Shown: piece after piece, positions 52,064-61,041 of the stretch
How the letters are laid out: each line of letters begins with the position of its first letter
How positions within the stretch are numbered: position 1 is the stretch's first letter
NCBI RefSeq assembly: GCF_963853665.1
Contig: NZ_OY970459.1
Location: 1,488,001-1,552,000 of the forward strand
Length of the DNA stretch: 64,000 bases
Origin: Mycobacterium decipiens
Lineage (GTDB): Bacteria; Actinomycetota; Actinomycetes; Mycobacteriales; Mycobacteriaceae
Reading direction: 5' to 3'
The notes under the pieces: generated by a model
Database searches by the model: none
Told to the model about the DNA's origin: nothing
The model's input: the letters and a program-made list of their open reading frames with translations, nothing else
Program-made: the position numbers and the translations under genes

Positions 52064-52720
52064 TCAGCGCAGCATCGTCGCCACGATTCCGGCCAGATAG
52101 CCCAGCCGGGCCACCTCCGACGGCCGGAATTCCGGGCCGGGCCGGCCCAGCACCACCGCGGTATGCGGGTCGCCCAACGGGGCCGCGACCATGGTGGTGT
52201 CCATGTCGCGCCAGGCTTGGGGCACCCAATCGGCGCCGCCGTCCAGCGGCGCGGCTCGCTCAATCGGCAGCCAGGGCGCCGAATCCGCCCGGGTTTCCGG
52301 CGCACCGGGGCTGCCCGCGAGACGATGCAGCTCACCCCCCGAACCGCGCAACACAGTGCACCAGCTCACCCGCAGCACCCGGGGGGCCTCGTCCACCAGA
52401 ACCTGCAGCCGCGACGTCGTGCCGTCAGCCGCGGCGACATGATCGAGCAGTTCCAGCTCGCGGTGGGCTTCCAGCAGCCCGGTGTGCGGGCGGACGCTGT
52501 CCACCCGGACACCGGAAAGCGACTCGGCGGCGGTAATCAACGTGTCGGGCATCGCTCCCGGGGGCAGTTCGATCACCAGATCGTCGATCGCGTATCCAGC
52601 GTTGCGCTCGACGACGTCGAGCGACAGGATGTCGGCACCCACCGAACCGAGCGCGACCGCCAGCGACCCCAGGCTGCCCGGTTGGTCGACTAGCACGATT
52701 CGCAGCAGATACGAAGGCAC
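52064..52720 (-). CDS. ACT-domain protein
   Basis: A 218-residue protein. Residues 1-75 are an ACT domain ([35 protein letters not shown]), a ligand-binding module that usually senses amino acids. The rest ([61 protein letters not shown]) resembles a degenerate GAF-like domain. No enzyme motif is seen. The GTG at 52720 gives 218 residues, the length recalled for Rv3013; a GTG at 52729 is also possible. It is divergent from gatC. Confidence 0.75.
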   Translation of the reverse strand: MPSYLLRIVLVDQPGSLGSLAVALGSVGADILSLDVVERNAGYAIDDLVIELPPGAMPDTLITAAESLSGVRVDSVRPHTGLLEAHRELELLDHVAAADGTTSRLQVLVDEAPRVLRVSWCTVLRGSGGELHRLAGSPGAPETRADSAPWLPIERAAPLDGGADWVPQAWRDMDTTMVAAPLGDPHTAVVLGRPGPEFRPSEVARLGYLAGIVATMLR

Positions 52721-52833
52721 GGCCAACACTGTTGCACAGCGATGTATCCGCGGCATTTCGGCAGGGGCCGGCGTGTTCGGCGCTCGACGGGCCGGGTGGG
52801 CCGGCTTCAAGCTCGCGGTTAGGCTTTTCGCTC

Positions 52834-53133
52834 GTGTCCCAGATCTCCCGCGACGAGGTCGCGCACCTGGCCCGGCTCGCCCGTCTGGCGTTGACCGAGA
52901 CCGAGCTGGACAGCTTCGCCAGCCAACTCGACGCCATCCTGAACCACGTCAGCCAGATCCAGGCCGTCGACGTCACCGGCGTCGAAGCTACCGACAATCC
53001 GCTCAAGGACGTCAACGTCACCCGTGCGGACGAAATCGCGCCCTGCCTCACCCAGCAGGACGCGCTCGCCGCCGCACCCGAAGCCGTCGACGGTCGCTTC
53101 GCCGTCCCGCAGATCCTCGGGGAGAGCCAGTGA
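52834..53133 (+). CDS. gatC: Asp/Glu-tRNA amidotransferase subunit C
   Basis: A 99-residue GatC with [22 protein letters not shown] at the N-terminus and ending [11 protein letters not shown]. It stabilises GatA and links it to GatB in the complex that turns Glu-tRNA(Gln) and Asp-tRNA(Asn) into Gln- and Asn-tRNA. TAGGCT at 52820-52825 is 8 bp before the GTG at 52834 (probably leaderless). Its stop overlaps the gatA start (GTGA). Confidence 0.95.
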   Translation: MSQISRDEVAHLARLARLALTETELDSFASQLDAILNHVSQIQAVDVTGVEATDNPLKDVNVTRADEIAPCLTQQDALAAAPEAVDGRFAVPQILGESQ

Positions 53134-54611
53134 CGGACGTCATCCGGGCCGACGCTGCGACGCTGGCCGCCAAGATCGCTGACAAAGAGTTGTCGTCCAC
53201 CGAGCTCACCCAGGCCTGCCTGGACCAGATCGAGGCGACCGACGACCGGTATCGCGCCTTCCTGCATGTCGCCGCGGAGCAGGCGCTGCTGGCCGCCGCC
53301 GCCGTCGACCGCGCACTGGCCGCCGGTGAACCGTTGCCGTCGGCGCTGGCCGGGGTGCCGCTGGCGTTGAAGGACGTGTTCACCACCGTCGACATGCCCA
53401 CCACCTGCGGGTCCAAGATCCTCGAGGGCTGGCGGTCCCCGTATGACGCCACCCTGACCGCCCGGCTGCGCGGCGCCGGGATACCGATCCTGGGCAAGAC
53501 CAACATGGACGAATTCGCGATGGGCAGCTCGACCGAGAACTCCGCCTACGGCCCGACCCGCAACCCGTGGAACCTGGACCGGGTACCCGGCGGCTCCGGC
53601 GGCGGCAGCGCGGCGGCGCTGGCCGCGTTTCAGGCACCGCTGGCCGTCGGGTCCGACACCGGCGGGTCGATCCGCCAGCCGGCCGCGCTGACCGCGACCG
53701 TCGGCGTCAAACCCACCTACGGCACGGTGTCCCGGTACGGGCTGGTGGCCTGCGCGTCGTCGCTGGATCAGGGGGGCCCATGCGCGCGCACCGTCCTGGA
53801 CACCGCCCTGTTGCACCAGGTGATCGCCGGGCACGACGCCCGCGACACCACGTCGATCGACGCCGAGGTGCCCGACGTGGTGGGCGCGGCGAAGGCCGGC
53901 GCGGCCGGTGATCTGCGCGGCGTGCGGATCGGGGTGGTCAAGCAGTTACGCGGTGAGGGCTACCAGCCGGGCGTGCTGGCGTCGTTTGCGGCCGCGGTCG
54001 AGCAGTTGACCGAACTGGGCGCCGAGGTGAGTGAGGTCGACTGCCCGCACTTCGACTACGCGCTGGCCGCCTACTACCTGATCCTGCCGTCGGAGGTGTC
54101 GAGCAATCTGGCGCGCTTCGACGCGATGCGCTACGGGCTGCGGGTCGGCGACGACGGTACCCACAGCGCCGAAGAGGTGATGGCATTGACCCGAGCCGCC
54201 GGTTTCGGGCCGGAGGTCAAGCGGCGCATCATGATCGGCACCTACGCGCTATCGGCGGGCTACTACGACGCCTACTACAACCAGGCACAGAAGGTGCGCA
54301 CGCTGATCGCACGCGATCTCGACGAGGCCTACCGATCCGTCGACGTGCTGGTGTCGCCGGCGACTCCGACGACCGCGTTCTGCCTGGGCGAGAAGGTCGA
54401 CGATCCACTGGCGATGTACCTGTTCGACCTGTGCACACTGCCGCTGAACCTGGCCGGCCATTGCGGCATGTCGGTGCCGTCCGGGTTGTCTCCGGACGAC
54501 GGGTTGCCGGTGGGGCTGCAGATCATGGCGCCCGCTCTGGCCGACGACCGGCTGTACCGGGTGGGCGCCGCCTACGAGGCCGGCCGCGGACCGCTGCCGT
54601 CGGCCATCTGA
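53130..54611 (+). CDS. gatA: Asp/Glu-tRNA amidotransferase subunit A
   Basis: A 493-residue amidase that releases ammonia from glutamine for tRNA amidation. The Lys-Ser-Ser triad is visible: Lys81 in [11 protein letters not shown], and the serines in the amidase signature [46 protein letters not shown] follows near the end. The GTG at 53130 overlaps gatC. gatB is separated from it by pfkA, a gene order typical of mycobacteria. Confidence 0.96.
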   Translation: MTDVIRADAATLAAKIADKELSSTELTQACLDQIEATDDRYRAFLHVAAEQALLAAAAVDRALAAGEPLPSALAGVPLALKDVFTTVDMPTTCGSKILEGWRSPYDATLTARLRGAGIPILGKTNMDEFAMGSSTENSAYGPTRNPWNLDRVPGGSGGGSAAALAAFQAPLAVGSDTGGSIRQPAALTATVGVKPTYGTVSRYGLVACASSLDQGGPCARTVLDTALLHQVIAGHDARDTTSIDAEVPDVVGAAKAGAAGDLRGVRIGVVKQLRGEGYQPGVLASFAAAVEQLTELGAEVSEVDCPHFDYALAAYYLILPSEVSSNLARFDAMRYGLRVGDDGTHSAEEVMALTRAAGFGPEVKRRIMIGTYALSAGYYDAYYNQAQKVRTLIARDLDEAYRSVDVLVSPATPTTAFCLGEKVDDPLAMYLFDLCTLPLNLAGHCGMSVPSGLSPDDGLPVGLQIMAPALADDRLYRVGAAYEAGRGPLPSAI

Positions 54612-54664
54612 GATCCGACTACCCGAACACTGCCAGCGCCGTCGCCACAGGGCAAGATGAAGGC

Positions 54665-55696
54665 ATGCGGATTGGAGTTCTTACCGGAGGCGGCGACTGC
54701 CCCGGACTTAACGCCGTCATCCGTGCGGTGGTGCGTACCTGTCACTCGAGATACGGCTCGTCGGTGGTCGGGTTTCAGAACGGCTTTCGCGGGCTGTTGG
54801 AGAACCGCCGCATCCAGTTGCACAACGACGACCGCAATGACCGGCTGCTGGCTAAGGGCGGCACGACGCTGGGCACCGCCCGGGTTCATCCCGACAAACT
54901 TCGGGCTGGGCTGCCACACATCATGCAGACCTTGGACGACAACGGGATCGACGTCCTAATCCCGATCGGAGGTGAGGGCACGCTGACCGCCGCTAGTTGG
55001 CTCTCCGAAGAAAACGTGCCAGTCGTCGGCGTGCCCAAGACGATCGACAACGACATCGACTGCACCGACGTGACCTTCGGCCACGACACCGCGCTGACCG
55101 TGGCGACCGAGGCCATCGACCGCCTGCACAGCACCGCCGAATCCCATGAGCGGGTGATGCTGGTGGAGGTGATGGGCCGGCATGCGGGCTGGATCGCGCT
55201 CAACGCGGGGCTGGCCTCCGGCGCCCACATGACCCTGATTCCCGAGCAGCCCTTCGACATCGAAGAGGTGTGCCGGTTGGTAAAAGGTCGCTTCCAGCGC
55301 GGCGACTCGCACTTCATCTGCGTGGTGGCCGAAGGCGCCAAACCGGCTCCGGGGACGATAATGCTGCGGGAGGGTGGCCTCGACGAGTTCGGGCACGAGC
55401 GTTTTACCGGCGTCGCGGCGCAGCTGGCGGTCGAGGTCGAGAAGCGCATCAACAAGGACGTCCGGGTGACGGTGTTGGGCCACATCCAGCGGGGTGGCAC
55501 TCCGACCGCTTATGACCGAGTGCTGGCGACCCGGTTCGGGGTGAACGCCGCCGACGCCGCGCACGCGGGTGAGTACGGTCAAATGGTGACGCTGCGGGGC
55601 CAGGACATCGGTCGGGTTCCGCTGGCGGATGCGGTGCGCAAACTCAAGCTGGTGCCGCAGAGTCGCTACGACGACGCCGCCGCTTTCTTCGGCTGA
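54665..55696 (+). CDS. pfkA: 6-phosphofructokinase
   Basis: A 343-residue glycolytic enzyme. ATP site: [16 protein letters not shown] (N-terminus) and [12 protein letters not shown]. Active site: [17 protein letters not shown] with the catalytic Asp, and [32 protein letters not shown] closes the fructose-6-phosphate site. It is inserted between gatA and gatB. The ATG at 54665 gives the 343 residues recalled for M. tuberculosis PfkA; an earlier frame only extends through the gatA end. Confidence 0.95.
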   Translation: MRIGVLTGGGDCPGLNAVIRAVVRTCHSRYGSSVVGFQNGFRGLLENRRIQLHNDDRNDRLLAKGGTTLGTARVHPDKLRAGLPHIMQTLDDNGIDVLIPIGGEGTLTAASWLSEENVPVVGVPKTIDNDIDCTDVTFGHDTALTVATEAIDRLHSTAESHERVMLVEVMGRHAGWIALNAGLASGAHMTLIPEQPFDIEEVCRLVKGRFQRGDSHFICVVAEGAKPAPGTIMLREGGLDEFGHERFTGVAAQLAVEVEKRINKDVRVTVLGHIQRGGTPTAYDRVLATRFGVNAADAAHAGEYGQMVTLRGQDIGRVPLADAVRKLKLVPQSRYDDAAAFFG

Positions 55697-55741
55697 CAGC
55701 GAGGCGCTGCCGGCCTCGCGATCACCATTAGGATCGCACCC

Positions 55742-57271
55742 ATGACTGTTGCTGCCGGGGCATCTAAGGCCGCAGGGGCCGAACTGTTGGACTACGACGA
55801 GGTCGTGGCTCGATTCGATCCAGTACTCGGCCTTGAGGTGCACGTCGAGCTGTCGACCGCGACGAAGATGTTCTGCGGCTGCGCCACCGCCTTCGGCGCC
55901 GAACCCAACACGCAAGTGTGCCCCGTGTGTCTGGGCCTGCCCGGGGCGCTGCCAGTGCTCAACCGGACCGCGGTCGAGTCGGCGATCCGCATCGGGCTGG
56001 CACTGAACTGCGAAATCGTCGGCTGGTGCCGCTTCGCCCGAAAGAACTATTTTTACCCCGACATGCCGAAGAACTACCAGATTTCGCAGTACGACGAGCC
56101 GATCGCCATCAACGGATACCTCGACGCGCCACTGGAAGACGGCACCACTTGGCGGGTGGAGATCGAGCGGGCTCACATGGAGGAAGACACCGGCAAGCTC
56201 ACCCATATCGGCAGCGAGACCGGCCGGATCGAAGGTGCTACCGGTTCGTTGATCGACTACAACCGCGCTGGCGTGCCACTGATCGAGATCGTCACCAAGC
56301 CCATCGAGGGAGCCGGTGCCCGGGCGCCGCAGATTGCCCGGGCCTATGTGACGGCGCTGCGAGATCTGCTACGCGTACTGGATGTATCCGATGTCCGGAT
56401 GGACCAGGGTTCGATGCGGTGTGACGCCAATGTGTCGCTGAAGCCCACCGGGGCAGCCGAATTCGGCACCCGCACCGAGACCAAAAACGTCAACTCGCTG
56501 AAAAGTGTCGAAGTCGCAGTCCGCTACGAGATGCAACGTCAGGGTGCGGTGTTGGTGGCCGGCGGCGAAATCACCCAGGAGACAAGGCACTTTCACGAGG
56601 CCGGGTACACCAGCCCGGGCCGCGCCAAGGAGACGGCCCAGGACTATCGGTATTTCCCCGAGCCGGACCTGGAGCCCGTCGCGCCCAGTCGTGAGCTGGT
56701 CGAGCGATTGCGCCTGACAATTCCCGAGCTACCGTGGTTGAGCCGCAAGAGGATTCAGCAGGAGTGGGGTATCTCCGACGAGGTGATGCGTGACCTCGTC
56801 AACGCCGGCGCCGTCGAATTGGTCACCGCCACCGTTGAACACGGCGCGCCCAGCGAGGCCGCGCGTGCCTGGTGGGGAAACTTCCTGGTGCAAAAGGCCA
56901 ACGAGGCCGGCGTTGGGCTGGACGAACTGGCCATCACCCCTGCCCAGGTCGCCGCCGTGGTGGCGCTGGTCGACGAGGGCAAGCTGTCCAACAAGCTGGC
57001 CCGTCAAGTAGTGGAAGGTGTGCTGGCCGGCGAAGGCGAACCCGAACGGGTGATGGTCGCGCGCGGCCTGGCGCTGGTCCGCGACGACTCGCTGACCCAG
57101 GCCGCCGTCGACGAGGCCCTGGCCGCCAATCCTGATGTGGCGGAGAAGATTCGCGGCGGCAAGGTGGCCGCGGCGGGTGCGATCGTCGGTGCGGTGATGA
57201 AGGCCACCCGCGGTCAGGCCGATGCGGCCCGAGTGCGCGAACTGGTCTTGGTGGCCTGCGGGCAGGGCTGA
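55742..57271 (+). CDS. gatB: Asp/Glu-tRNA amidotransferase subunit B
   Basis: A 509-residue GatB, the kinase/transamidase subunit that activates the tRNA-bound Glu/Asp. [23 protein letters not shown] begins the catalytic domain with its zinc cysteines ([12 protein letters not shown]). The C-terminal YqeY/tail domain binds tRNA ([29 protein letters not shown]). TAGGAT at 55729-55734 is 7 bp before the ATG, so it probably has its own leaderless promoter despite following pfkA by 45 bp. Confidence 0.96.
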   Translation: MTVAAGASKAAGAELLDYDEVVARFDPVLGLEVHVELSTATKMFCGCATAFGAEPNTQVCPVCLGLPGALPVLNRTAVESAIRIGLALNCEIVGWCRFARKNYFYPDMPKNYQISQYDEPIAINGYLDAPLEDGTTWRVEIERAHMEEDTGKLTHIGSETGRIEGATGSLIDYNRAGVPLIEIVTKPIEGAGARAPQIARAYVTALRDLLRVLDVSDVRMDQGSMRCDANVSLKPTGAAEFGTRTETKNVNSLKSVEVAVRYEMQRQGAVLVAGGEITQETRHFHEAGYTSPGRAKETAQDYRYFPEPDLEPVAPSRELVERLRLTIPELPWLSRKRIQQEWGISDEVMRDLVNAGAVELVTATVEHGAPSEAARAWWGNFLVQKANEAGVGLDELAITPAQVAAVVALVDEGKLSNKLARQVVEGVLAGEGEPERVMVARGLALVRDDSLTQAAVDEALAANPDVAEKIRGGKVAAAGAIVGAVMKATRGQADAARVRELVLVACGQG

Positions 57272-57354
57272 CGAGGGCGGGCACCACGCTCCGCCGATGG
57301 CGGACGGCTGCGCCGTTGCTGCCCGCGGCGCCAATCTCGCCGATTCGCTGGGAA

Positions 57355-57966
57355 ATGGTTTCCGAATGCGTCGTGCGGATCCATGATGTTGGTGTGAACG
57401 ATGAATCGTTCGATCAGTTAATGGGGTTGCTCGACTACCCGGTGTTCGTGGTAACAACGCAGGCCGACGGCCACCCGTCGGGTTGTCTGGTGAGCTTCAC
57501 CACTCAAACCAGCATGCAGCCCCCAAGCTTTCTGGTCGGAATGCCCAGAAGCGACCCCACCTGCGGGGTGGTGATCCGATCCGAGTACGTAGCGGTGCAC
57601 GTGCTGGCGCGAAGCAATCAGGTCCTGGCCAAACTGTTCGGCAACCAAACGGGTGATGAGGACGAGCTGAACAAGTTCGAGCACTGCTCCTGGCGCAGCG
57701 GACCTGCGGGTATGCCGATTCTGGATGATGCGGTCGCATGGTTCGTCGGCCGGATGGCGAGTTGGAGCGAAGTCGGTGATCATGTGGCCTTCCTGTTGGA
57801 GCCGGTCGCCGTATGGGCTCCCGAGTTCTCCGAGGATCTGCTTTACCTGTCCGACATCGACGACCTCGACCTTGGCCACGAGCCCGACGGCGGGATCGCC
57901 GGCAGGAAACTGCGCGACGAGCCGCGCCGATACGGCGTCGTCAGGTTCACGCTCGACGGCTTCTAA
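57355..57966 (+). CDS. Flavin reductase-like domain protein
   Basis: A 203-residue split-barrel flavoprotein: LMGLLDYPVFVVTTQADGHPSGCLVSFTTQTSMQPPSFLVGMPR is the typical FMN-binding start, then YVAVHVLARSNQVLAKLFG and GDHVAFLLEPVAV. It probably reduces or carries FMN for an oxygenase partner that is not nearby. ATG 57355 gives about the length of the M. tuberculosis homologue; GTG 57394 is an alternative that starts just before DESFDQLMG. It ends 14 bp before the 58-bp tandem repeat. Confidence 0.78.
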   Translation: MVSECVVRIHDVGVNDESFDQLMGLLDYPVFVVTTQADGHPSGCLVSFTTQTSMQPPSFLVGMPRSDPTCGVVIRSEYVAVHVLARSNQVLAKLFGNQTGDEDELNKFEHCSWRSGPAGMPILDDAVAWFVGRMASWSEVGDHVAFLLEPVAVWAPEFSEDLLYLSDIDDLDLGHEPDGGIAGRKLRDEPRRYGVVRFTLDGF

Positions 57967-57980
57967 CCCGGCACGGCCGG

Positions 57981-58178
57981 CGCGGCCCGCATCGTCGCCC
58001 GGCTGGGTTTGATTGCCGGGCTCCTCCTCGGGCCACTGCGCGGCCCGCATCGTCGCCCGGCTGGGTTTGATTGCCGGGCTCCTCCTCGGGCCACTGCGCG
58101 GCCCGCATCGTCGCCCGGCTGGGTTTGATTGCCGGGCTCCTCCTCGGGCCACTGCGCGGCCCGCATCGTCGCCCGGCT
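57981..58178. repeat. 58-bp tandem repeat, three copies plus 24 bp
   Basis: Units start at 57981, 58039, 58097 and 58155 (partial) with exact 58-bp spacing and identical sequence. Each unit can form two hairpins: GCCCGGC/GCCGGGC around 11 bases, and GGGCC/GGCCC around ACTGCGC. The array fills the gap between two convergent genes, and its last bases include part of the lppZ stop codon. The reverse strand carries GAGGAGGAG-rich sequence like MIRU-type elements. It may act as a bidirectional terminator and is a likely variable-number locus. Confidence 0.93.
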
Positions 58179-59298
58179 ACGTCTTGTCGTCGTTGTTGCG
58201 CGGGAAGCCGCCACCCTGCGGGAACAACGGGAACACGACATCGTCGAGCTTCTCGGCGTCGCCGGCGGTCCTGTTGACGGTCGCCCCCCAAACGTTGCCG
58301 TCCGGCGACATCCGCAACGCCCACGCATGCGCATGAGTGTCCTTACGGACGACGTCGGGTTCGCCGGTCACCGCACCGGTCGACGGCGCGAGCCGGACGG
58401 CCACCGTCAGCTTGGTGTTGATCAGGTTGACCAGCACGGTGCCGTCCATGGCCGCACACCCGGCCACGCCGGGCTTGTCCGGCCAGGTCCACACCGTGGA
58501 GACCTCCGAATTCTTGGTGATGCGCTGCAACCGGTCCGCCGTTGGAGTGCGGTCAACGACATACATCGAGCCATCGACGGGATCGATGCACAAACCGCCC
58601 GCGGAGCCGATGCCCGACAGCGCGGTGGTCGGTGGCGCCTGGCCGATGGTGGTGGGCTGTTCAATGCGTAGGACCTTGCCGGCCAGCGATTGGGGATCGG
58701 CGGCCAGCGCCGGGTTGCCCGCATCCCCGGTCATCACGACCAGCGTGGTGGGGCTGGTGAAGATCAGCGCCCCGGTGTTACCAACAGCGCCTTTCGGGAT
58801 CCCGGTCAGGATGTCCTTGGGTATGTCACCGTCGGCCACTCGCACGATCCGGTTGTCGGTGGGCGTGCTGATGTAGGCGTACATCAGCCGGTCTTGTGAG
58901 TAGGTGGGCGACAGCACGATGTCCATCAAGCCCCCGTCACCGGACGGATCCACGGGGATCACCGTCTTCACCTTCGGCTCGGCGCTGATGGAGATCTCCT
59001 TGACGGCACCGGTGATGCGCTCGGCCACCAGTGCGGTCTTACTGTCGATGCCCATGATCAGGCCGCTGGTGCTCTCCAGGCAGCCTTGCATCACCCCTGG
59101 TGCCGGACATTCCTTGGGGAACGGCACCGGGGGCAACGGCGGCGGTGGGGGCGGCGTCGAGCTGGGCGGGGGCCGAAGTTCCGGGTCGGTGGTGAACGGC
59201 TGCGACTGGGCGTCGTTGAACCGTGCGCAGCCGCTCGATACCAGCACTGCCGCGCACAGCGCAGCGAGCCCGGCTCGAACCGACCGGTTTGTCCACAT
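58177..59298 (-). CDS. lppZ: Lipoprotein LppZ, glucose/sorbosone dehydrogenase-like beta-propeller
   Basis: A 373-residue exported protein. Signal and lipobox: AALCAAVLVSSGC (Cys about residue 24), followed by a long Pro-rich linker (RPPPSSTPPPPPPLPPVPFP). The propeller has GLMDIVLSPTYSQDRLMYAYIS, SPTTLVVMTGDAGNPALAADPQSLAGKVLRI and MSPDGNVWGATVN, as in PQQ-dependent sugar dehydrogenase folds; the enzyme activity is unknown. TAGCCT on the minus strand (59311-59306) is 7 bp before the ATG, so the message is probably leaderless. Its 3' end abuts the tandem repeat. Confidence 0.85.
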   Translation of the reverse strand: MWTNRSVRAGLAALCAAVLVSSGCARFNDAQSQPFTTDPELRPPPSSTPPPPPPLPPVPFPKECPAPGVMQGCLESTSGLIMGIDSKTALVAERITGAVKEISISAEPKVKTVIPVDPSGDGGLMDIVLSPTYSQDRLMYAYISTPTDNRIVRVADGDIPKDILTGIPKGAVGNTGALIFTSPTTLVVMTGDAGNPALAADPQSLAGKVLRIEQPTTIGQAPPTTALSGIGSAGGLCIDPVDGSMYVVDRTPTADRLQRITKNSEVSTVWTWPDKPGVAGCAAMDGTVLVNLINTKLTVAVRLAPSTGAVTGEPDVVRKDTHAHAWALRMSPDGNVWGATVNRTAGDAEKLDDVVFPLFPQGGGFPRNNDDKT

Positions 59299-59508
59299 GA
59301 CCGACAGGCTACGGACATAGTGGGCACGGCCGCCACATGCCGTCCCACCGCCTGCCTCGGGTTCTCGGTGTTGTAGCTACGCGCACGGCCGGTCGGGACG
59401 GCCAGTTTGGGGCTTTTGGTGGGCATGTCGCGGTCCAAGTGCGGATTGCCTGGCGAAAGCGCCGCTCAAATCCCCAATTCAGGTCTAAATGCCCTTACCC
59501 TGACACGG

Positions 59509-60348
59509 GTGACCAGTTCGCATGACTCACATTGGCAGCGGCCGGACGATTCGGCGGGGCCAAACCCCGGACGGCCCGTCACGGCAAGCCTGGTCGACCC
59601 CGAAGACGACCTGACGCCGGCCAAATATTCGGGGGACTTCGGCAGCGGAACCACCACCGTCATCCCGCCCTACGACGCTACCAACTCCGGTGTCGTCAGC
59701 TCCGGCTACAACCTGGTCGACGCCGCCGAGCCGTTGCCCTACGTCCAGTCGCAGCCGGGCCGTCAGGTACCGGCGGTACCTGCCGCGATCGATATGGACG
59801 ACGAGGAGCGGATACGCGCGGCGGGTCGGCGCGGCACCCAGAATCTCGGTCTGCTGATGTTGCGGGTCGGTCTGGGTGCGGTCCTGATCGCCCACGGGCT
59901 GCAGAAGTTGTTCGGCTGGTGGGACGGCCAGGGACTGAACGGGTTCAAGAACTCGCTGTCCGACATTGGTTACCAACACGCCGAGATCCTCGCGTATGTG
60001 GGCGCCGGTGGCGAGATCGTCGCGGGGGTGCTGCTGGTGTTGGGGCTGTTCACTCCGCTGGCCGCCGCTGGTGCGCTGGCCTTTCTGATCAACGGCCTAC
60101 TCGCCGGTATCTCAGCACAGCATTCGCGGCCGTTCGCGTACTTCCTGCAGGACGGGCATGAATACCAGATCGCCCTGCTCGTGATGGCCGCCGCCGTCAT
60201 TTTGAGCGGTCCCGGCCGCTACGGCCTGGACGCGGGCCGTGGCTGGGCCCAACGGCCGTTCATCGGGTCATTCGTAGCGCTGCTGGGGGGCATCGCGGCC
60301 GGCATAGCGATATGGGTGCTGCTCAATGGTGTGAATCCGCTAGCCTGA
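59509..60348 (+). CDS. DoxX-family membrane protein
   Basis: A 279-residue protein. The first 120 residues are acidic and Pro-rich, cytosolic. The DoxX domain has four hydrophobic segments: LLMLRVGLGAVLIAHGLQKLFGWW, HAEILAYVGAGGEIVAGVLLVLGLFTPLAAAGALAFLINGLL, YQIALLVMAAAVILSGPGRYGLD and FIGSFVALLGGIAAGIAIWVLL. In M. tuberculosis Rv3005c (DoxX) forms a membrane oxidoreductase complex with SodA and SseA that resists oxidative stress. TACCCT at 59496-59501 is 7 bp before the GTG (leaderless). Confidence 0.88.
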   Translation: MTSSHDSHWQRPDDSAGPNPGRPVTASLVDPEDDLTPAKYSGDFGSGTTTVIPPYDATNSGVVSSGYNLVDAAEPLPYVQSQPGRQVPAVPAAIDMDDEERIRAAGRRGTQNLGLLMLRVGLGAVLIAHGLQKLFGWWDGQGLNGFKNSLSDIGYQHAEILAYVGAGGEIVAGVLLVLGLFTPLAAAGALAFLINGLLAGISAQHSRPFAYFLQDGHEYQIALLVMAAAVILSGPGRYGLDAGRGWAQRPFIGSFVALLGGIAAGIAIWVLLNGVNPLA

Positions 60349-60354
60349 GCGAGC

Positions 60355-60693
60355 TCATCGGTACGGGTTGGGAACTCGCCCCGAACTGGCTTCGGTCAGC
60401 TGTGGCAAGGTCGCGAACGTCACCGCGGGCAGGCGCAGTTCTGCGCCGTTCTTGAGCCGGGCGCGTGCCCAGGAACCTCTGTTGAACCGCAGCCCGTCGA
60501 TGTCCTCCCAGCGCACCGCTTGGCTACCCAGCAGCGTCCGTACGGTCACGCCTCGGTCGTCGGCGACGGTGCGTAGCCGGATGATCAAGGCCGACAACAC
60601 CCCGGGAATGGCGAGCAGCGGAGCGCTCGCCGGCCAGGTCAGCACCGGCACCAGCAGGCACAGGATGAGGAATCCAACGGCGAAATGCGCCAT
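60355..60693 (-). CDS. cfp6: Small membrane protein with bacterial PH domain (Cfp6-like)
   Basis: A 112-residue protein. Two hydrophobic segments (FAVGFLILCLLVPVLTWPA, PLLAIPGVLSALIIRL) are followed by a PH-type domain: DDRGVTVRTLLGSQAVRWEDIDGLRFNRGSWARARLKNGAELRLPAVTFA. It corresponds to the low-molecular-weight culture-filtrate antigen Cfp6 of M. tuberculosis; its function is unknown. ATG 60693 gives the known length; a frame from 60756 would add 21 residues. Confidence 0.8.
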   Translation of the reverse strand: MAHFAVGFLILCLLVPVLTWPASAPLLAIPGVLSALIIRLRTVADDRGVTVRTLLGSQAVRWEDIDGLRFNRGSWARARLKNGAELRLPAVTFATLPQLTEASSGRVPNPYR

Positions 60694-60853
60694 CGGCGAC
60701 ACCTTGACCACTACCGGCGATCTCGCGGGAGTGGGGGCAGCAGACCCAGTAGCCACCCAAGCATCATTTCACCTTCGCGCCCGGGCGCAGATCTCGCGCG
60801 GCCGCGCGGGCGGGTGTGTGTTCCTGGCCACGGCCCCGCAACCGGCATCGGAT

Positions 60854-60883
60854 TTGACGGCTGACCTGTGCGAAGGCTACCGT
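60854..60883 (+). promoter_or_regulatory. Promoter of the ilvB leader
   Basis: TTGACG at 60854-60859 and TACCGT at 60878-60883 are 18 bp apart, a fair SigA-type promoter. The ATG of the leader peptide follows 8 bp later, so transcription should begin at or just before it. The rest of 60694-60853 holds nothing else I can name. Confidence 0.6.
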
Positions 60884-60891
60884 CGGACGCT

Positions 60892-60951
60892 ATGGATACC
60901 GCCGGAAAGCCCGGAATGCTCGTAGTAATTAGTCGGCGCGTTGGTGCCTGA
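60892..60951 (+). CDS. ilvB leader peptide
   Basis: A 19-residue reading frame, MDTAGKPGMLVVISRRVGA, ends at a TGA inside the attenuator. It contains consecutive Leu-Val-Val-Ile codons, the amino acids made by the ilvBNC pathway. The ATG at 60892 fits a leaderless start; an internal ATG at 60916 with GGAAAG upstream would give an 11-residue peptide with the same regulatory codons. The LVV..RR pattern resembles the Corynebacterium ilvB leader as I remember it. Ribosome stalling here would report shortage of branched-chain aminoacyl-tRNA. Confidence 0.75.
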   Translation: MDTAGKPGMLVVISRRVGA

Positions 60952-61011
60952 CTAGCCCAATCGAGCACCAACGCGACCCTCGTGCAGCAGCTGAGCTGAC
61001 GGGGGTTTTTT
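60935..61011 (+). terminator. Branched-chain amino acid attenuator of ilvBNC
   Basis: Antiterminator: CGCGTTGGTGC (60937-60947) pairs perfectly with 60965-60975, and GG at 60935-60936 can extend to CC at 60977-60978 past a bulged A. Terminator: CCCTCGT (60977-60983) pairs with ACGGGGG (60999-61005), with an inner CAGC/GCTG stem, followed by TTTTTT (61006-61011). The two share 60977-60978, so they compete. A ribosome stalled on the Leu-Val-Val-Ile codons leaves the first arm free and favours readthrough; a ribosome that reaches the stop codon covers it and permits termination. Confidence 0.78.
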
Positions 61012-61041
61012 GTTGCCCACCAGCGAGACTAAGAGGACACA

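Noticed and set aside
57981..58178. CRISPR array
   Set aside because: Units are directly adjacent with no unique spacers, and no cas genes are present. The 21-bp repeats at 40011 are excluded for the same reason.
57947..58334. Repetitive open frames across the 58-bp array (minus strand)
   Set aside because: Three 58-bp units give 174 bp, a multiple of 3, so the array stays open in several frames. The predicted repeats are by-products of the tandem repeat.
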